From positions 1 to 37,133 of the forward strand of contig JASBSO010000156.1 of the NCBI GenBank assembly GCA_030148905.1: a stretch of 37,133 bases of DNA, written 5' to 3'. The notes beneath the pieces were generated by a model. The model worked only from the letters and a program-made list of their open reading frames with translations, was not told the origin of the DNA and did not search any database. The position numbers were made by a program, and so were the translations under genes. This stretch comes from Kordiimonadaceae bacterium. GTDB lineage: Bacteria; Pseudomonadota; Alphaproteobacteria; Sphingomonadales; Kordiimonadaceae. This document shows positions 16,981-25,151 of this stretch, in pieces; position 1 is the stretch's first letter; every line of letters starts with the position of its first letter.

Positions 16981-18495
16981 CTAGGCGCGGCGTCTGAACG
17001 CACCCAATTTTCCAAGGGCTGCTGCGTCGGACGCGCGAATGCCATAATTCAGTTGCAGCCACAGGCCTGCTGCCAGCGCCAGGATTGCGGTGGCAATCCC
17101 TGCGCCCATACTGCCCGCGTGGGCCCAGTTAGAGCCCCCCACCGCGACGGCAAATACCGCCAGCGCCAGCGCTGCAATGCGCACAAGGTCCCATGTCCAC
17201 AGCGGGATATTCAGGCGGTATGCCTGCAAAAAGGCCAAATATGCGGTCATATTTAACCCCAACGCGGCAGCGATGGCGGCGCCGTTTAGCCCGCCAAATG
17301 GCCCGTCAGACGGGATTAGCCAAAAGGACAGGCTGGCCGTCACCGCAATTCCGGCAAGGCCGTTCAGGGTTGGCACCAGCGGGTGGCTTAAGGCTTCGTT
17401 CAACGCGGCGGCTGGGCCCGTCATTGCCTCAGTCATGCGGCCACCCAGCAAAATGAGCGTGGCAAAATACGCCGCCGCAAAGGCCGGCGATAGCAGGGCG
17501 AGGATATCTTCGGCGGCAAGGATAAGCGCGCACCCAAGCGACAACGCAAGCGCCGCCGCCAACCGGGTGGAAAATTGCGCCATGGTCAAGACCGCATCGT
17601 CGTCATGGGCGCGCCGCCCCGCCGCTGACAGTGGGGCCATGACATAATCAAAGGCAAGGCGCACAACCTGCAACACGCTGGCGAGCTTTCTGGCGACGGC
17701 ATACAGGCCCGCAGCTGCCGCACCGCCCGCACCGGCGATCAGCGCATTCAGCATGAAGACGGGCAGTTCGCTAAATAATTTGCGGACCAGATTGACCGGC
17801 ACCAGCGCGCCGCCCAGTTTGACATGCTGTGCGACACCGCTGGCATTCAGGGCAAAAACCTGTCGCCACCTGTAATGTTTCACGATCAAGCGCAGGGTCA
17901 GCAGAGCGGCAAGGCCGACACTGATCAGGTGGGCATAAAACAAACCGGCGCTTGTTAGCCCCATACCGGCAAACCCAACCGCGAGCGCGAGCCTGAGGCC
18001 TTGTTCGTAAAATATCCGCACCTTGATTTCGGGCCCAAAGGTCCCTAGCGCCCGAATGGCCGAGGTGCCAACCTCAACAAAGGTCCACAGCGGTAACACC
18101 CAGACATAGATGCGAAGAATATGACGAAGGTGCGGCATGTCGTCCGGTGCGGCACTGATCAGCGCACCAAGCCTGTCAGCATTCAAAGCGGTGACGAGGG
18201 CAAGGCTCACGGCCAAAACGAGGCTGACAGTCAGCGCTGCACGCAGGGCGCGGGCTTGCGCATCTGGGGTTTCACCCGGCACAAGGCGCTGGAGGACAAT
18301 CGGCTGCGCCCATTCGGTGATGGCTGTCATCACCTTCATATAACCCCACAACACCGCAAACAGGCCAAAGCCCTCAGCACCATAAAGCCAGGCAAAAACA
18401 ACGATGGAAACTGCCTCGATCAGGGCCCCCATGCGGCCCAGGAGGGCGGCAAAAAACCCTTGCGCGACCTTACCTTCTACCCCGTCAGTCGTCAT
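16981..18495 (-). CDS. multi-spanning flippase-like protein (MATE/polysaccharide-exporter fold)
   Basis: A 504-residue protein with about twelve to fourteen hydrophobic segments, resembling Wzx/MurJ-type members of the MOP superfamily (repeated GLFAVLWGYMKVM, AAGLYAVARKLASVLQVVRLAFDYVMAPL). The second of these is the typical 'A-G-Y-A---L-------------P' region of polysaccharide flippases. I chose the start at 18495 because its ATG overlaps the lptG stop as ATGA; the track's 18585 start would run far into lptG. Coupling to lptG and position in the sphingolipid locus suggest it moves a lipid or lipid-linked sugar across the inner membrane. Specificity is unknown. Confidence 0.75.
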   Translation of the reverse strand: MTTDGVEGKVAQGFFAALLGRMGALIEAVSIVVFAWLYGAEGFGLFAVLWGYMKVMTAITEWAQPIVLQRLVPGETPDAQARALRAALTVSLVLAVSLALVTALNADRLGALISAAPDDMPHLRHILRIYVWVLPLWTFVEVGTSAIRALGTFGPEIKVRIFYEQGLRLALAVGFAGMGLTSAGLFYAHLISVGLAALLTLRLIVKHYRWRQVFALNASGVAQHVKLGGALVPVNLVRKLFSELPVFMLNALIAGAGGAAAAGLYAVARKLASVLQVVRLAFDYVMAPLSAAGRRAHDDDAVLTMAQFSTRLAAALALSLGCALILAAEDILALLSPAFAAAYFATLILLGGRMTEAMTGPAAALNEALSHPLVPTLNGLAGIAVTASLSFWLIPSDGPFGGLNGAAIAAALGLNMTAYLAFLQAYRLNIPLWTWDLVRIAALALAVFAVAVGGSNWAHAGSMGAGIATAILALAAGLWLQLNYGIRASDAAALGKLGAFRRRA

Positions 18496-19637
18496 GAGCG
18501 GCTGACAACCCGACGAAAGCGGCCCTCTTCGGCCAGGATCAAAATCGCATAGCCGACCAGCACAAACAGCAACAGGGGCGCCCATGCCGCCAAAAACGGC
18601 GGCACCACGCCAAATTTTCCCATAGCGATCATGAAATTATCGGCAACGAAAAAGGTGAAGCCGAGCGCCACCCCAATCGTTAGCCGCAGGGCCAGACTGC
18701 CGGTGCGGCGTGCACCAAAGGCCGTCACCGCGCCCAAAAGCGGCATGATAAGGCTCGAGAGTGGCCCGCTGAGACGTTTCATCAGGCTGGAGCGCAAGCG
18801 GTCGGTTGGCAGCCCCTCGCGGTCCAATTGACGGATCGCCTTATTCAGCGCGGTGAGCGACTCTTCGTCCGGGCGGATGCTCAGCGCCAAAAACCGGTCG
18901 GGCGGCGTGGTCAGCGACCAGGGCAGGCGTGCGTGCACCTCGGTCGCATAGCTGCGGGTGTCGAGCGCACGGACATTGTGCAGGGTCCACTGCCCGCCGC
19001 TGTAAAATGCAAAGTCAGCGCGGCGCGCACCGGTGATCTGCCCGCGCGGCCCCCGGCTGTAGAGTGTCAAACCATCCAAAACGATCTGCCCGCGAATAAG
19101 GCTGACGGTATCCACATAAACAAGCTCAGATCCATTGGTGATCCGCACCGCTGTCGGGGCGGCCTGAAAATCGCGGTGATCGACGGCAAAATCCGCGCTA
19201 CGCCAGCCGCTCAGGCTGCGATTGGCATCGATGACGACCGCTTCATGAAAGGCGAAATGGCTGCCGGCAATCATGGCGCAGGCGAGCCCAAGCGGAAACA
19301 AGATGCGGTGCGGTGACAGGCCCGCGGCGCGCATCACGGCGATTTCGCTGTGTTGGTTCAGTGTCGCGAGCGACAACAAGGTTGCCAGCAATGCGGCAAA
19401 AGGGGCGAATTGGCTGACAAGCTGCGGGAAGCGCAGCGCGACATAGCGCAGCAACTCGGCGCGCGTTGCCCCGTCTGCCGCCAGAATATCATCGCTGGTG
19501 GCCAGCAGGTCGAGCATTTGCAAAATAATGGTCAAGCCCAGCAAAATGCCAACAAAACGCTGAAGAAACAGGCGGGTGATATACCCACCAAGTGTTACGG
19601 ACGGCATGAAGAAACGGCGAATGCGGCGAACCATCAC
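18492..19637 (-). CDS. lptG: LptG-type permease (YjgQ family)
   Basis: A 381-residue permease of the LptF/LptG family: N-terminal membrane helices (FLQRFVGILLGLTIILQMLDLLA; FAPFAALLATLLSLATLNQHSEIAVMRAAGLS), a periplasmic jellyroll-like domain (about residues 140-270), and C-terminal helices (RLSGPLSSLIMPLLGAVTAFGAR; LRLTIGVALGFTFFVADNFMIAMG). The NQHSEIAVMRAAGLS coupling-helix motif is typical and contacts the LptB ATPase. GTG 19637 overlaps the lptF stop (GTGA), and its own stop overlaps the next gene (ATGA), so all three are translationally coupled. Standard LptG extracts LPS from the inner membrane; here the context suggests a sphingolipid-linked role, which is inference. Confidence 0.88.
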   Translation of the reverse strand: MMVRRIRRFFMPSVTLGGYITRLFLQRFVGILLGLTIILQMLDLLATSDDILAADGATRAELLRYVALRFPQLVSQFAPFAALLATLLSLATLNQHSEIAVMRAAGLSPHRILFPLGLACAMIAGSHFAFHEAVVIDANRSLSGWRSADFAVDHRDFQAAPTAVRITNGSELVYVDTVSLIRGQIVLDGLTLYSRGPRGQITGARRADFAFYSGGQWTLHNVRALDTRSYATEVHARLPWSLTTPPDRFLALSIRPDEESLTALNKAIRQLDREGLPTDRLRSSLMKRLSGPLSSLIMPLLGAVTAFGARRTGSLALRLTIGVALGFTFFVADNFMIAMGKFGVVPPFLAAWAPLLLFVLVGYAILILAEEGRFRRVVSRS

Positions 19638-20818
19638 GACAGCCCCAGCAGTTTTTTCGCTCCAACTTCGAGCGGTCTGCGAATACGGTCCCAGGCCGCG
19701 TCAATGGCCGACAGCGGGTCGCCGCCCGCTTGAAAAGCGCGCGCATAAAATATCCACAGCGACAGGCCCGCAAACCCCAGATACAACAGCCATATGGTGG
19801 AATACGGCGATGCACCGCCCGCCACCGACGCCTGCATCACCTCCATCAGTTCATTATAGACGATCAGCAGGGCAAGGCCGAGCACGACGCCTGTGCCGCG
19901 CGGGTTGCGGCGATTGGTGATGCCCATGGGGGCCGCCAGAAACGGCAGGATGAAAAAGGTCAGGCTGTGCATGATGCGCCAGTGAAATTGGGCATTGATG
20001 GCATTGCGCTCGGCGCTTGGCCGGTCCAGCGCGAAGCGTTCGCGCTCCAGTTCGATCAATGTCAACTCGCGCTCTTGCCCGCCGCGACCACGGAAGGTGG
20101 CGGCTTCTGGCAGGTCAATCGCCAGATCCTGTTGTTCGAACTGTAAAACCCTGGGCAGATTGTGGTCGGGGTTCAGGTCAACACTGGTGCCATTAAAAAG
20201 TCGCAGCAAAACCCGATCACTGCCAGGGGCGGCAAAAAACTGCCCGCGCTCGGCGCTGACCGCTAGGGTGCGCTCAGGCTCGCGGCGTTCGACAAACACG
20301 CCCAACAGCTCGCGGCCATTGTTGCGGGCACCGTCCACGCGCAGAACAGTATTTTTACCGATGGAAACGAATTCGCCGACATGGATGCTGGCCCCCAGCG
20401 CACCGCTTCTGAGTTCAAACACAAGCTCGCGGTAAGTATAGCGGCTATAGGGTTGCACCCAACCGGTCAGGACCAAATTGACCACCGCCAGAAACCCGGC
20501 AAGCCCAAGGGCGGGGCGGAGCAGGCGCAACAGGCTTTGCCCGGCGCTGGTGGCAACGTCATATTCGCTCGACAGCGACAAGGACCGAAACGCCATCATC
20601 ACCCCCAAAAACAGGCCAATGGGCAGCGCCAGCCCCATATAATGCGGCATCAAATTGGCCAGCATTTCAAACACCACATCAACAGGACCGCCCTGATTGA
20701 CGACAAAATCAAACAGGCGCAGCATGCGCTCCAGAACCAGGAGCAACGCAGCAATGCTGAGAGTGACCAGCAAAGGCACCAAAATGTGCCGCAATATATA
20801 TCGATCGAGCCGGTTCAC
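19634..20818 (-). CDS. lptF: LptF-type permease (YjgP family)
   Basis: A 394-residue protein from GTG 20818 (VNRLDRYILRHILVPLLVTLSIAALLLVLERMLRLFDFVV), with AAGG seven bases upstream; the track's start at 20851 adds eleven non-family residues. RYILRHILVPLL matches the LptF N-terminus, SLSLSSEYDVATSAGQS is the coupling helix for LptB, and the C-terminal helices begin RIMHSLTFFILPFLAAPMGITNRR. It heads a five-gene unit running to 14921. The usual neighbours of lptFG (pepA, lptD, surA) are absent, and lptA/B/C are not in the window. It may be the only lptF or a second, dedicated copy. Confidence 0.88.
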   Translation of the reverse strand: MNRLDRYILRHILVPLLVTLSIAALLLVLERMLRLFDFVVNQGGPVDVVFEMLANLMPHYMGLALPIGLFLGVMMAFRSLSLSSEYDVATSAGQSLLRLLRPALGLAGFLAVVNLVLTGWVQPYSRYTYRELVFELRSGALGASIHVGEFVSIGKNTVLRVDGARNNGRELLGVFVERREPERTLAVSAERGQFFAAPGSDRVLLRLFNGTSVDLNPDHNLPRVLQFEQQDLAIDLPEAATFRGRGGQERELTLIELERERFALDRPSAERNAINAQFHWRIMHSLTFFILPFLAAPMGITNRRNPRGTGVVLGLALLIVYNELMEVMQASVAGGASPYSTIWLLYLGFAGLSLWIFYARAFQAGGDPLSAIDAAWDRIRRPLEVGAKKLLGLS

Positions 20819-20984
20819 TATGCGCCTTTGTCCTGATGTTGACCCGTGCACCCAAAAGATGCCGAAACTGTGACCGTCTTTGTATCGAAGTCATCCGCGG
20901 CTTGCGACACAATTTCGCCATGACCCGCTGGCAATGCTCTGACAAGCGGAAAGGGCCTGTCACAGGGTATAAGAAGGATCATCA

Positions 20985-21491
20985 GTGAAAATGACGCGCC
21001 TGACACACCAAGCTATGATATTTGCGGCTTTGCTTGGGGGCAGTAGTTTGACGGCAAGCGCTGCCACTTGCGACAGCGAAAGCACACACCATGCTGCGGT
21101 TACGGTGAACAATATCTCCGGACCCGAAGGCAATATCCGCGTACAAATCTACAGCGATGACCCCGGCGAATGGCTGGAGAAGGGCAAAAAGCTGGTCCGC
21201 GTCGACACCCCCGCGACCGCCAACAAAGGCGGATCGCAGGAAATTTGTGTTCCTGTGCCTGGTGCGGGCACCTTTGCTTTTGTTGTGATGCACGACAAAA
21301 ATGCCAACGGAAAAGCCGATATTTTCTCGGAAGGGTTCGGGTTTTCCAACAATCCTGACCTTGGTTTATCCAAGCCGGACCACGAAGATGTGATCGTTTC
21401 TGTGAATACAGAGGTGACTAAACTATCGATCGACCTTAAGTATGTCTTTGGTGGACCTAAGAAAAAAAGATCGGGTCGGCGTCGCGGATAA
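20985..21491 (+). CDS. exported DUF2141 protein
   Basis: A 168-residue protein with a signal peptide (MKMTRLTHQAMIFAALLGGSSLTASA, cleavage before ATCDSE) and a DUF2141 beta-sandwich (AAVTVNNISGPEGNIRVQIYSDDPGEWLEKGKKLVRV ... AFVVMHDKNANGKADIFSEGFGFSNN). HDKNANGKAD-- EGFGFSN is the family hallmark. The start is GTG 20985 with AAGGA six bases upstream; ATG 20991 is also possible. The very basic end (KKKRSGRRRG) is unusual and could touch anionic lipid head groups. It is divergent from lptF and first in the lipid kinase direction, with a 147-bp gap before the kinase. I recall DUF2141 genes beside other alphaproteobacterial spt clusters, but the role is unknown. Confidence 0.85.
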   Translation: MKMTRLTHQAMIFAALLGGSSLTASAATCDSESTHHAAVTVNNISGPEGNIRVQIYSDDPGEWLEKGKKLVRVDTPATANKGGSQEICVPVPGAGTFAFVVMHDKNANGKADIFSEGFGFSNNPDLGLSKPDHEDVIVSVNTEVTKLSIDLKYVFGGPKKKRSGRRRG

Positions 21492-21518
21492 CGCAATTCA
21501 TTGTTTCAAAATTGTGAC

Positions 21519-21547
21519 TTTACGGCTACAACACTGTCAACTATAAG
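21519..21547 (+). promoter_or_regulatory. possible -35/-10 promoter of the lipid kinase gene
   Basis: TTTACG and TATAAG are separated by 17 bases, a reasonable housekeeping match (four and five of six positions). Transcription would begin near 21554, leaving a leader of about 85 bases with a palindrome and a small AGGCTA/TAGCCT hairpin (21598-21617) just before the GGAG ribosome site. Confidence 0.35.
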
Positions 21548-21562
21548 GCGCCCGCACAAAGC

Positions 21563-21574
21563 GGTGGGCCCACC
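21563..21574. repeat. palindrome GGTGGGCCCACC in lipid kinase leader
   Basis: A perfect 12-bp palindrome about ten bases downstream of the predicted start point for the lipid kinase transcript. It could be an operator, though a chance palindrome in GC-rich DNA is possible. Confidence 0.35.
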
Positions 21575-21638
21575 AATGGGCAAGATGGGTATAGTACAGG
21601 CTAAGTAAAACTAGCCTTAAGGGGTTGGAGCGCATTCC

Positions 21639-22634
21639 ATGCAATTAGACAAGCGCATTCTCCAGAGCGGGGCGTTGATCCCGATGGTTGCGGTGTTGTC
21701 CAACCCAAAGTCGACCACCAATCAGTTGGCGATGGACAGGGTGCGGTCGATTGTTAATGAAAGCCCCAATGTTGTGCATTTCGAGCTGAAAGACATCAGT
21801 TCGATCGATGAGGCGCTGGAACTGTTTGCGCGCGCCAACCCTTCGCTTTTGGTGATCAATGGCGGTGACGGCACCGTGGGCGCGGTTCTTGCGGCGCTCT
21901 TATACCGCAACCCGTTTCGGATCATTCCCCCCATTGCGGTGATGCCGGGTGGCAAAACCAACATGACCGCCGCCGACTTGGGCATCAAGGGCGACCCTGA
22001 AGCTGTGCTCAAACAATTGCTGTTGATTGCGCGCCAGGGCCGCATTCCGGACATGCTAACCAACCGCAACCTGATCGAGCTGGATCTCGGTAACGGTGAA
22101 GAGCCCAAAGTGGGTACCTTTTTCGGCGCGGCGGGCATCGTCAAGGCGATCAAATGGACCCGCGAAAACGCCTATTCCAAAGGCCTGCCCAATTGGTTGA
22201 GCCATTTTATGGCGTTTACCCGTGTGGCCGGTGCGTTTTTGGGATTTGGCCGCGATCAAAGCATTGTCAAAAGCGGCGAGATCGGTATTTCAATGCGCGG
22301 CGCGACGCCGCAGTCGTCCAATTATGTCATGATCACCGCGACGACGCTTGACCGTCTGGTACTCGGCCTTAAGCCTTATGGCCATGAAGGCGCCGGAGGG
22401 ATCAAATTCTCGGCGGTGGAATACGGCGCCGACAACACCAGGCGGGCGCTGTGGGCGCTGTTTACGCGCGGCTGGGGCGGCTCGAAAATTGATGGGTTGT
22501 TCACCCGCCGCTCGAACGAAATCAGCATCACCTGCTCGGATTCGGTGACGCTGGACGGCGAGCTGTTTGATCTTGATGACAAACAGGTTCTGCGCCTGCG
22601 CGGCGACAGATCATTGACCTTTGTCAGCCTTTAA
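21639..22634 (+). CDS. DAGK/sphingosine-kinase family lipid kinase, ceramide kinase candidate
   Basis: A 331-residue member of the diacylglycerol kinase catalytic family. The glycine-rich NGGDGTVGAVL motif is at residues 74-84, preceded by the SNPKSTTN nucleotide-binding start (21-28), and the C-terminal beta-domain contains SDSVTLDGELFDLD, the usual 'v-vDGE' segment. Such kinases phosphorylate DAG, sphingosine or ceramide with ATP. In Caulobacter a kinase of this fold in the sphingolipid locus (CpgB, as I recall) makes ceramide 1-phosphate on the way to ceramide phosphoglycerate. The position here and the Tam41-like gene 18 bases downstream support ceramide as substrate. GGAG lies nine bases before the ATG. 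Confidence 0.83.
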   Translation: MQLDKRILQSGALIPMVAVLSNPKSTTNQLAMDRVRSIVNESPNVVHFELKDISSIDEALELFARANPSLLVINGGDGTVGAVLAALLYRNPFRIIPPIAVMPGGKTNMTAADLGIKGDPEAVLKQLLLIARQGRIPDMLTNRNLIELDLGNGEEPKVGTFFGAAGIVKAIKWTRENAYSKGLPNWLSHFMAFTRVAGAFLGFGRDQSIVKSGEIGISMRGATPQSSNYVMITATTLDRLVLGLKPYGHEGAGGIKFSAVEYGADNTRRALWALFTRGWGGSKIDGLFTRRSNEISITCSDSVTLDGELFDLDDKQVLRLRGDRSLTFVSL

Positions 22635-22652
22635 GGCACTTCCTGTGGCGCT

Positions 22653-23570
22653 ATGACGCGCCAAATTTCCGATATTCTTGATTTCATCACTGCCGAATGG
22701 CAACGCGACGTAGCGCCTGAGGCTATGGCGGCCGCGCGCGCACTGGCTGACACGTACGGCGATGCCACAGTCGGTGTGCTGTTTTACGGGTCGTGCCTGC
22801 GGACAGGCATCATTGCGGACAGAATTCTGGATTTTTACGTCATTGTGCGCAGCTACAGGGCGGCCTACGGCGCGCATGTTGGCGGGCGGCTGTTGGCGGT
22901 GGGCAATGCCGTTCTGCCGCCCAATGTGTTTTATCACGAGATCGACGCGGACGGTGTGTGCGTTCGCAGCAAATATGCGGTCCTGTCGCTTGAAGATTAT
23001 GAAGCCCGCACCCGGCCGGATGTGTTGAATGTGTCGGTGTGGGCACGGTTTTGCCAGCCGGCGGTGCTGTTGTGTGCTGCAGATGACGACGTGTACAGTC
23101 GCCTGCGTGCGGCAACCGCCGAGGCGGCAAAAACAATGGTGCGCCATGCCGTGCCGCTTGCCGGTGGGCGCGACAGCGAAACCCTGTGGCCGACCGCCTT
23201 TGATCTGACCTACCGCTCCGAATTGCGGTCCGAGCCCGAGGGTAAGGGCCAGGAAATCTACGACCTCGACAAGGACCGCTATGACCGGCTGACGCCCCTG
23301 ATCCTGGACGCGATTGATGATGACACAGATGTCGCACCTAAGCGCGCCAAACGCCTGTGGGCCTTGCGCCGACTGAACGGCAAAACGGTCAGTTTTTTGC
23401 GGCTCATCAAGGCGGCTTTTACCTTTCAGGGGGGGATTGATTATCTCGCCTGGAAGATCAGCCGCCACTCGGGTGTGGCGGTAGAGATCGCCCCCTGGAT
23501 GCGCCGCGTGCCGATTGTGGCAGGGCTGTATCTGTTCGTCACCCTGCGCCTGAAGGGCGCGTTCCGCTGA
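22653..23570 (+). CDS. Tam41-like cytidylyltransferase family protein (lipid CDP activation?)
   Basis: A 305-residue protein with a nucleotidyltransferase motif, VLFYGSCLRTGIIADRILDFYVIV (residues about 47-70). Its order of segments resembles mitochondrial Tam41, the CTP:phosphatidate cytidylyltransferase: YGS...LDF.V, then NVFYHEID, SKYAVLSLEDYE, NVSVWARFCQPAVLL, and a C-terminal LTYRSELRSEPEGKGQEIYDLDKDRYDRL. I matched these by memory of the human protein, not by search. Tam41 makes CDP-DAG from phosphatidic acid and CTP. Beside a candidate ceramide kinase, the likely substrate is ceramide 1-phosphate, giving CDP-ceramide (inference). There is a short hydrophobic patch near the C-terminus (RVPIVAGLYLFVTL). 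It is convergent with spt, only 17 bases apart. Confidence 0.7.
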   Translation: MTRQISDILDFITAEWQRDVAPEAMAAARALADTYGDATVGVLFYGSCLRTGIIADRILDFYVIVRSYRAAYGAHVGGRLLAVGNAVLPPNVFYHEIDADGVCVRSKYAVLSLEDYEARTRPDVLNVSVWARFCQPAVLLCAADDDVYSRLRAATAEAAKTMVRHAVPLAGGRDSETLWPTAFDLTYRSELRSEPEGKGQEIYDLDKDRYDRLTPLILDAIDDDTDVAPKRAKRLWALRRLNGKTVSFLRLIKAAFTFQGGIDYLAWKISRHSGVAVEIAPWMRRVPIVAGLYLFVTLRLKGAFR

Positions 23571-23587
23571 GCCAAAGCTGTTGTCGT

Positions 23588-24790
23588 TCAGGGGGTTAAC
23601 GACAAACCGATATCACTAGCGGTTTTGACAAAGGCGTCGATGATCTGGTCAATCTGCGCGGTAGAATGCTGGGCGCTGAGCGATGTCCGCATCAGGAAAT
23701 AACCCGCCGGTGTGGCCGGCGGTGCCGACAGATTGACATACACCCCGTTCAAAAACAGCGTTTCCCAAAACCGGGTTGCCGCCTCAAGGTCGGGCAACAG
23801 CACGGCAATGATCGGGCTTTCGGCGGTGTCGGTGGCCATGGTGAAGCCCGCGTCTTTCAATCCGGCATGCAGGCGGCGTGAATTTTCCCACAAATGCTGG
23901 GCGCGGTTGCCGCTGCGGGCGATGGTTTGAATGTTGACCAAGGCGCTCGCCACCACGCTGGGCGGCAGCGACGCCGTGAACATATAAGGCCGACAGGCGA
24001 TCCGCAGCGTTTCAAATTTAGGGTGGTTCGAGACCGCAAACCCGCCAACCGTCCCGACCGATTTGGAAAAGGTGCCAACGATGAAATCACACAGATGTTC
24101 GACGCCAAACATCTCGGCCACACCGCGGCCTTTCTCGCCGCAAAAGCCCATGGAATGCGCCTCGTCCACCAGGGTCATGGCGCCATATTGTTTGCAGACC
24201 TCCAGCATCTCCTTGATCGGGGCCTGGTCGCCCAGCATCGAATAAATGCCCTCGATCACCACCAGCTTGCCCGCCCCCTCGGGGATGCGTTTCAGGCGGC
24301 GCTCCAGATTGTCGACATCATTGTGTTTGAAGCGGATGACATTGGCGTTGCCCATCGACGAGCCGTCATAAATGCTGGCATGACTATCGGCGTCGATGAT
24401 CAAATAGTCATCCTTGGCGCACAGGGTGGATATCAGGCCCAAATTCGCCTGATATCCGGTGGAAAACACCATGCAGTGCTCGGTGCCATAAAAGCGGGCA
24501 ATTTCAGCTTCCAAAGCCTTGTGGCTGCCATAGGTCCCGTTGAGCACGCGCGAGCCGGTGGTGCCGGTGCCAAAGTCATCAAGCGCCTTTTTGGCGGCGT
24601 CGATGGCCTCGCCGTTAAAGGTCAGACCCATATAATTATTGGTGCCGGCCAAAATGGTGCGACGCCCTTGAATCACCGCCTCGGTCTCGGACAAAACCTC
24701 GTCCATAACCACGGTCAGCGGGTCGGCCTTTTGAAAAGGCATGCTTTCGCGCGACTCTAGGATGTAATCAAATTTATCAAGCAAATCCAT
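23588..24790 (-). CDS. spt: serine palmitoyltransferase
   Basis: A PLP enzyme of the alpha-oxoamine synthase family that condenses L-serine with an acyl thioester to give 3-ketosphinganine. The 400-residue protein has GTFSKSVGTVGGF with the PLP lysine K243, VDEAHS (D209, H212) and DADSHAS (H137). These match the Sphingomonas paucimobilis residues K265, D231, H234 and H159 at a constant offset of 22, as I recall that numbering. The GTFSKSVGTVGG form and an adjacent ACP separate it from glycine C-acetyltransferase (Kbl) and BioF. It is the last gene of the FAAL-CerR-ACP-SPT unit and follows acp by 30 bases. Confidence 0.93.
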   Translation of the reverse strand: MDLLDKFDYILESRESMPFQKADPLTVVMDEVLSETEAVIQGRRTILAGTNNYMGLTFNGEAIDAAKKALDDFGTGTTGSRVLNGTYGSHKALEAEIARFYGTEHCMVFSTGYQANLGLISTLCAKDDYLIIDADSHASIYDGSSMGNANVIRFKHNDVDNLERRLKRIPEGAGKLVVIEGIYSMLGDQAPIKEMLEVCKQYGAMTLVDEAHSMGFCGEKGRGVAEMFGVEHLCDFIVGTFSKSVGTVGGFAVSNHPKFETLRIACRPYMFTASLPPSVVASALVNIQTIARSGNRAQHLWENSRRLHAGLKDAGFTMATDTAESPIIAVLLPDLEAATRFWETLFLNGVYVNLSAPPATPAGYFLMRTSLSAQHSTAQIDQIIDAFVKTASDIGLSLTP

Positions 24791-24820
24791 TTGGTTGGCC
24801 CAATTTTATTATGTGTAAGA

Positions 24821-25069
24821 TTAATTTTTATCGGCGACGATGCGATCTACGGCATCGGCCACCTGACCAATAGTTTCTAATTCGGGCAAAAGATTGATCG
24901 GCAAAAGAATATCAAACTCGTCCTCGATATCGGCGACCAGACCCATCACGGTCAGGCTGTCCAGTTCCAGGTCGGCTGCGAAGGTGGTGTCGGCCGTCAG
25001 CGGCACACCCTTTTTGTTGATAGGCTCGATCAGGTCGCAAATCTTGGCGAGTGTGGCTTCGGATGTCAT
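24821..25069 (-). CDS. acyl carrier protein dedicated to sphingolipid synthesis
   Basis: An 82-residue ACP from ATG 25069 (GAGGAAAAT upstream); the track's extra 17 residues are not ACP-like. The phosphopantetheine site is Ser38 in DLELDSLTVMGLVADIEDEF, and the protein is acidic as expected. Lying between a fatty acyl-AMP ligase/reductase pair and spt, it most likely carries the acyl chain used by serine palmitoyltransferase, as known for the ACP in the Sphingomonas wittichii and Caulobacter loci. Confidence 0.93.
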   Translation of the reverse strand: MTSEATLAKICDLIEPINKKGVPLTADTTFAADLELDSLTVMGLVADIEDEFDILLPINLLPELETIGQVADAVDRIVADKN

Positions 25070-25151
25070 ATTTTCCTCGGCGAAAAAAGAGGGGTGGAAT
25101 CTGCCAGACCACGCTCGCATTAAGCCGGTGGCAACACGGCCCGCGACATTA

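Noticed and set aside
22611-23468. 285-aa minus-strand ORF
   Set aside because: Antisense to the Tam41-like gene, whose sense frame shows conserved family segments.
23894-24760. 288-aa plus-strand ORF
   Set aside because: Antisense to serine palmitoyltransferase.
23588-24790. Glycine C-acetyltransferase (Kbl) or BioF identity for the SPT gene
   Set aside because: GTFSKSVGTVGG plus adjacent ACP, CerR-like and FAAL genes fit serine palmitoyltransferase better; no tdh or bio genes are near.
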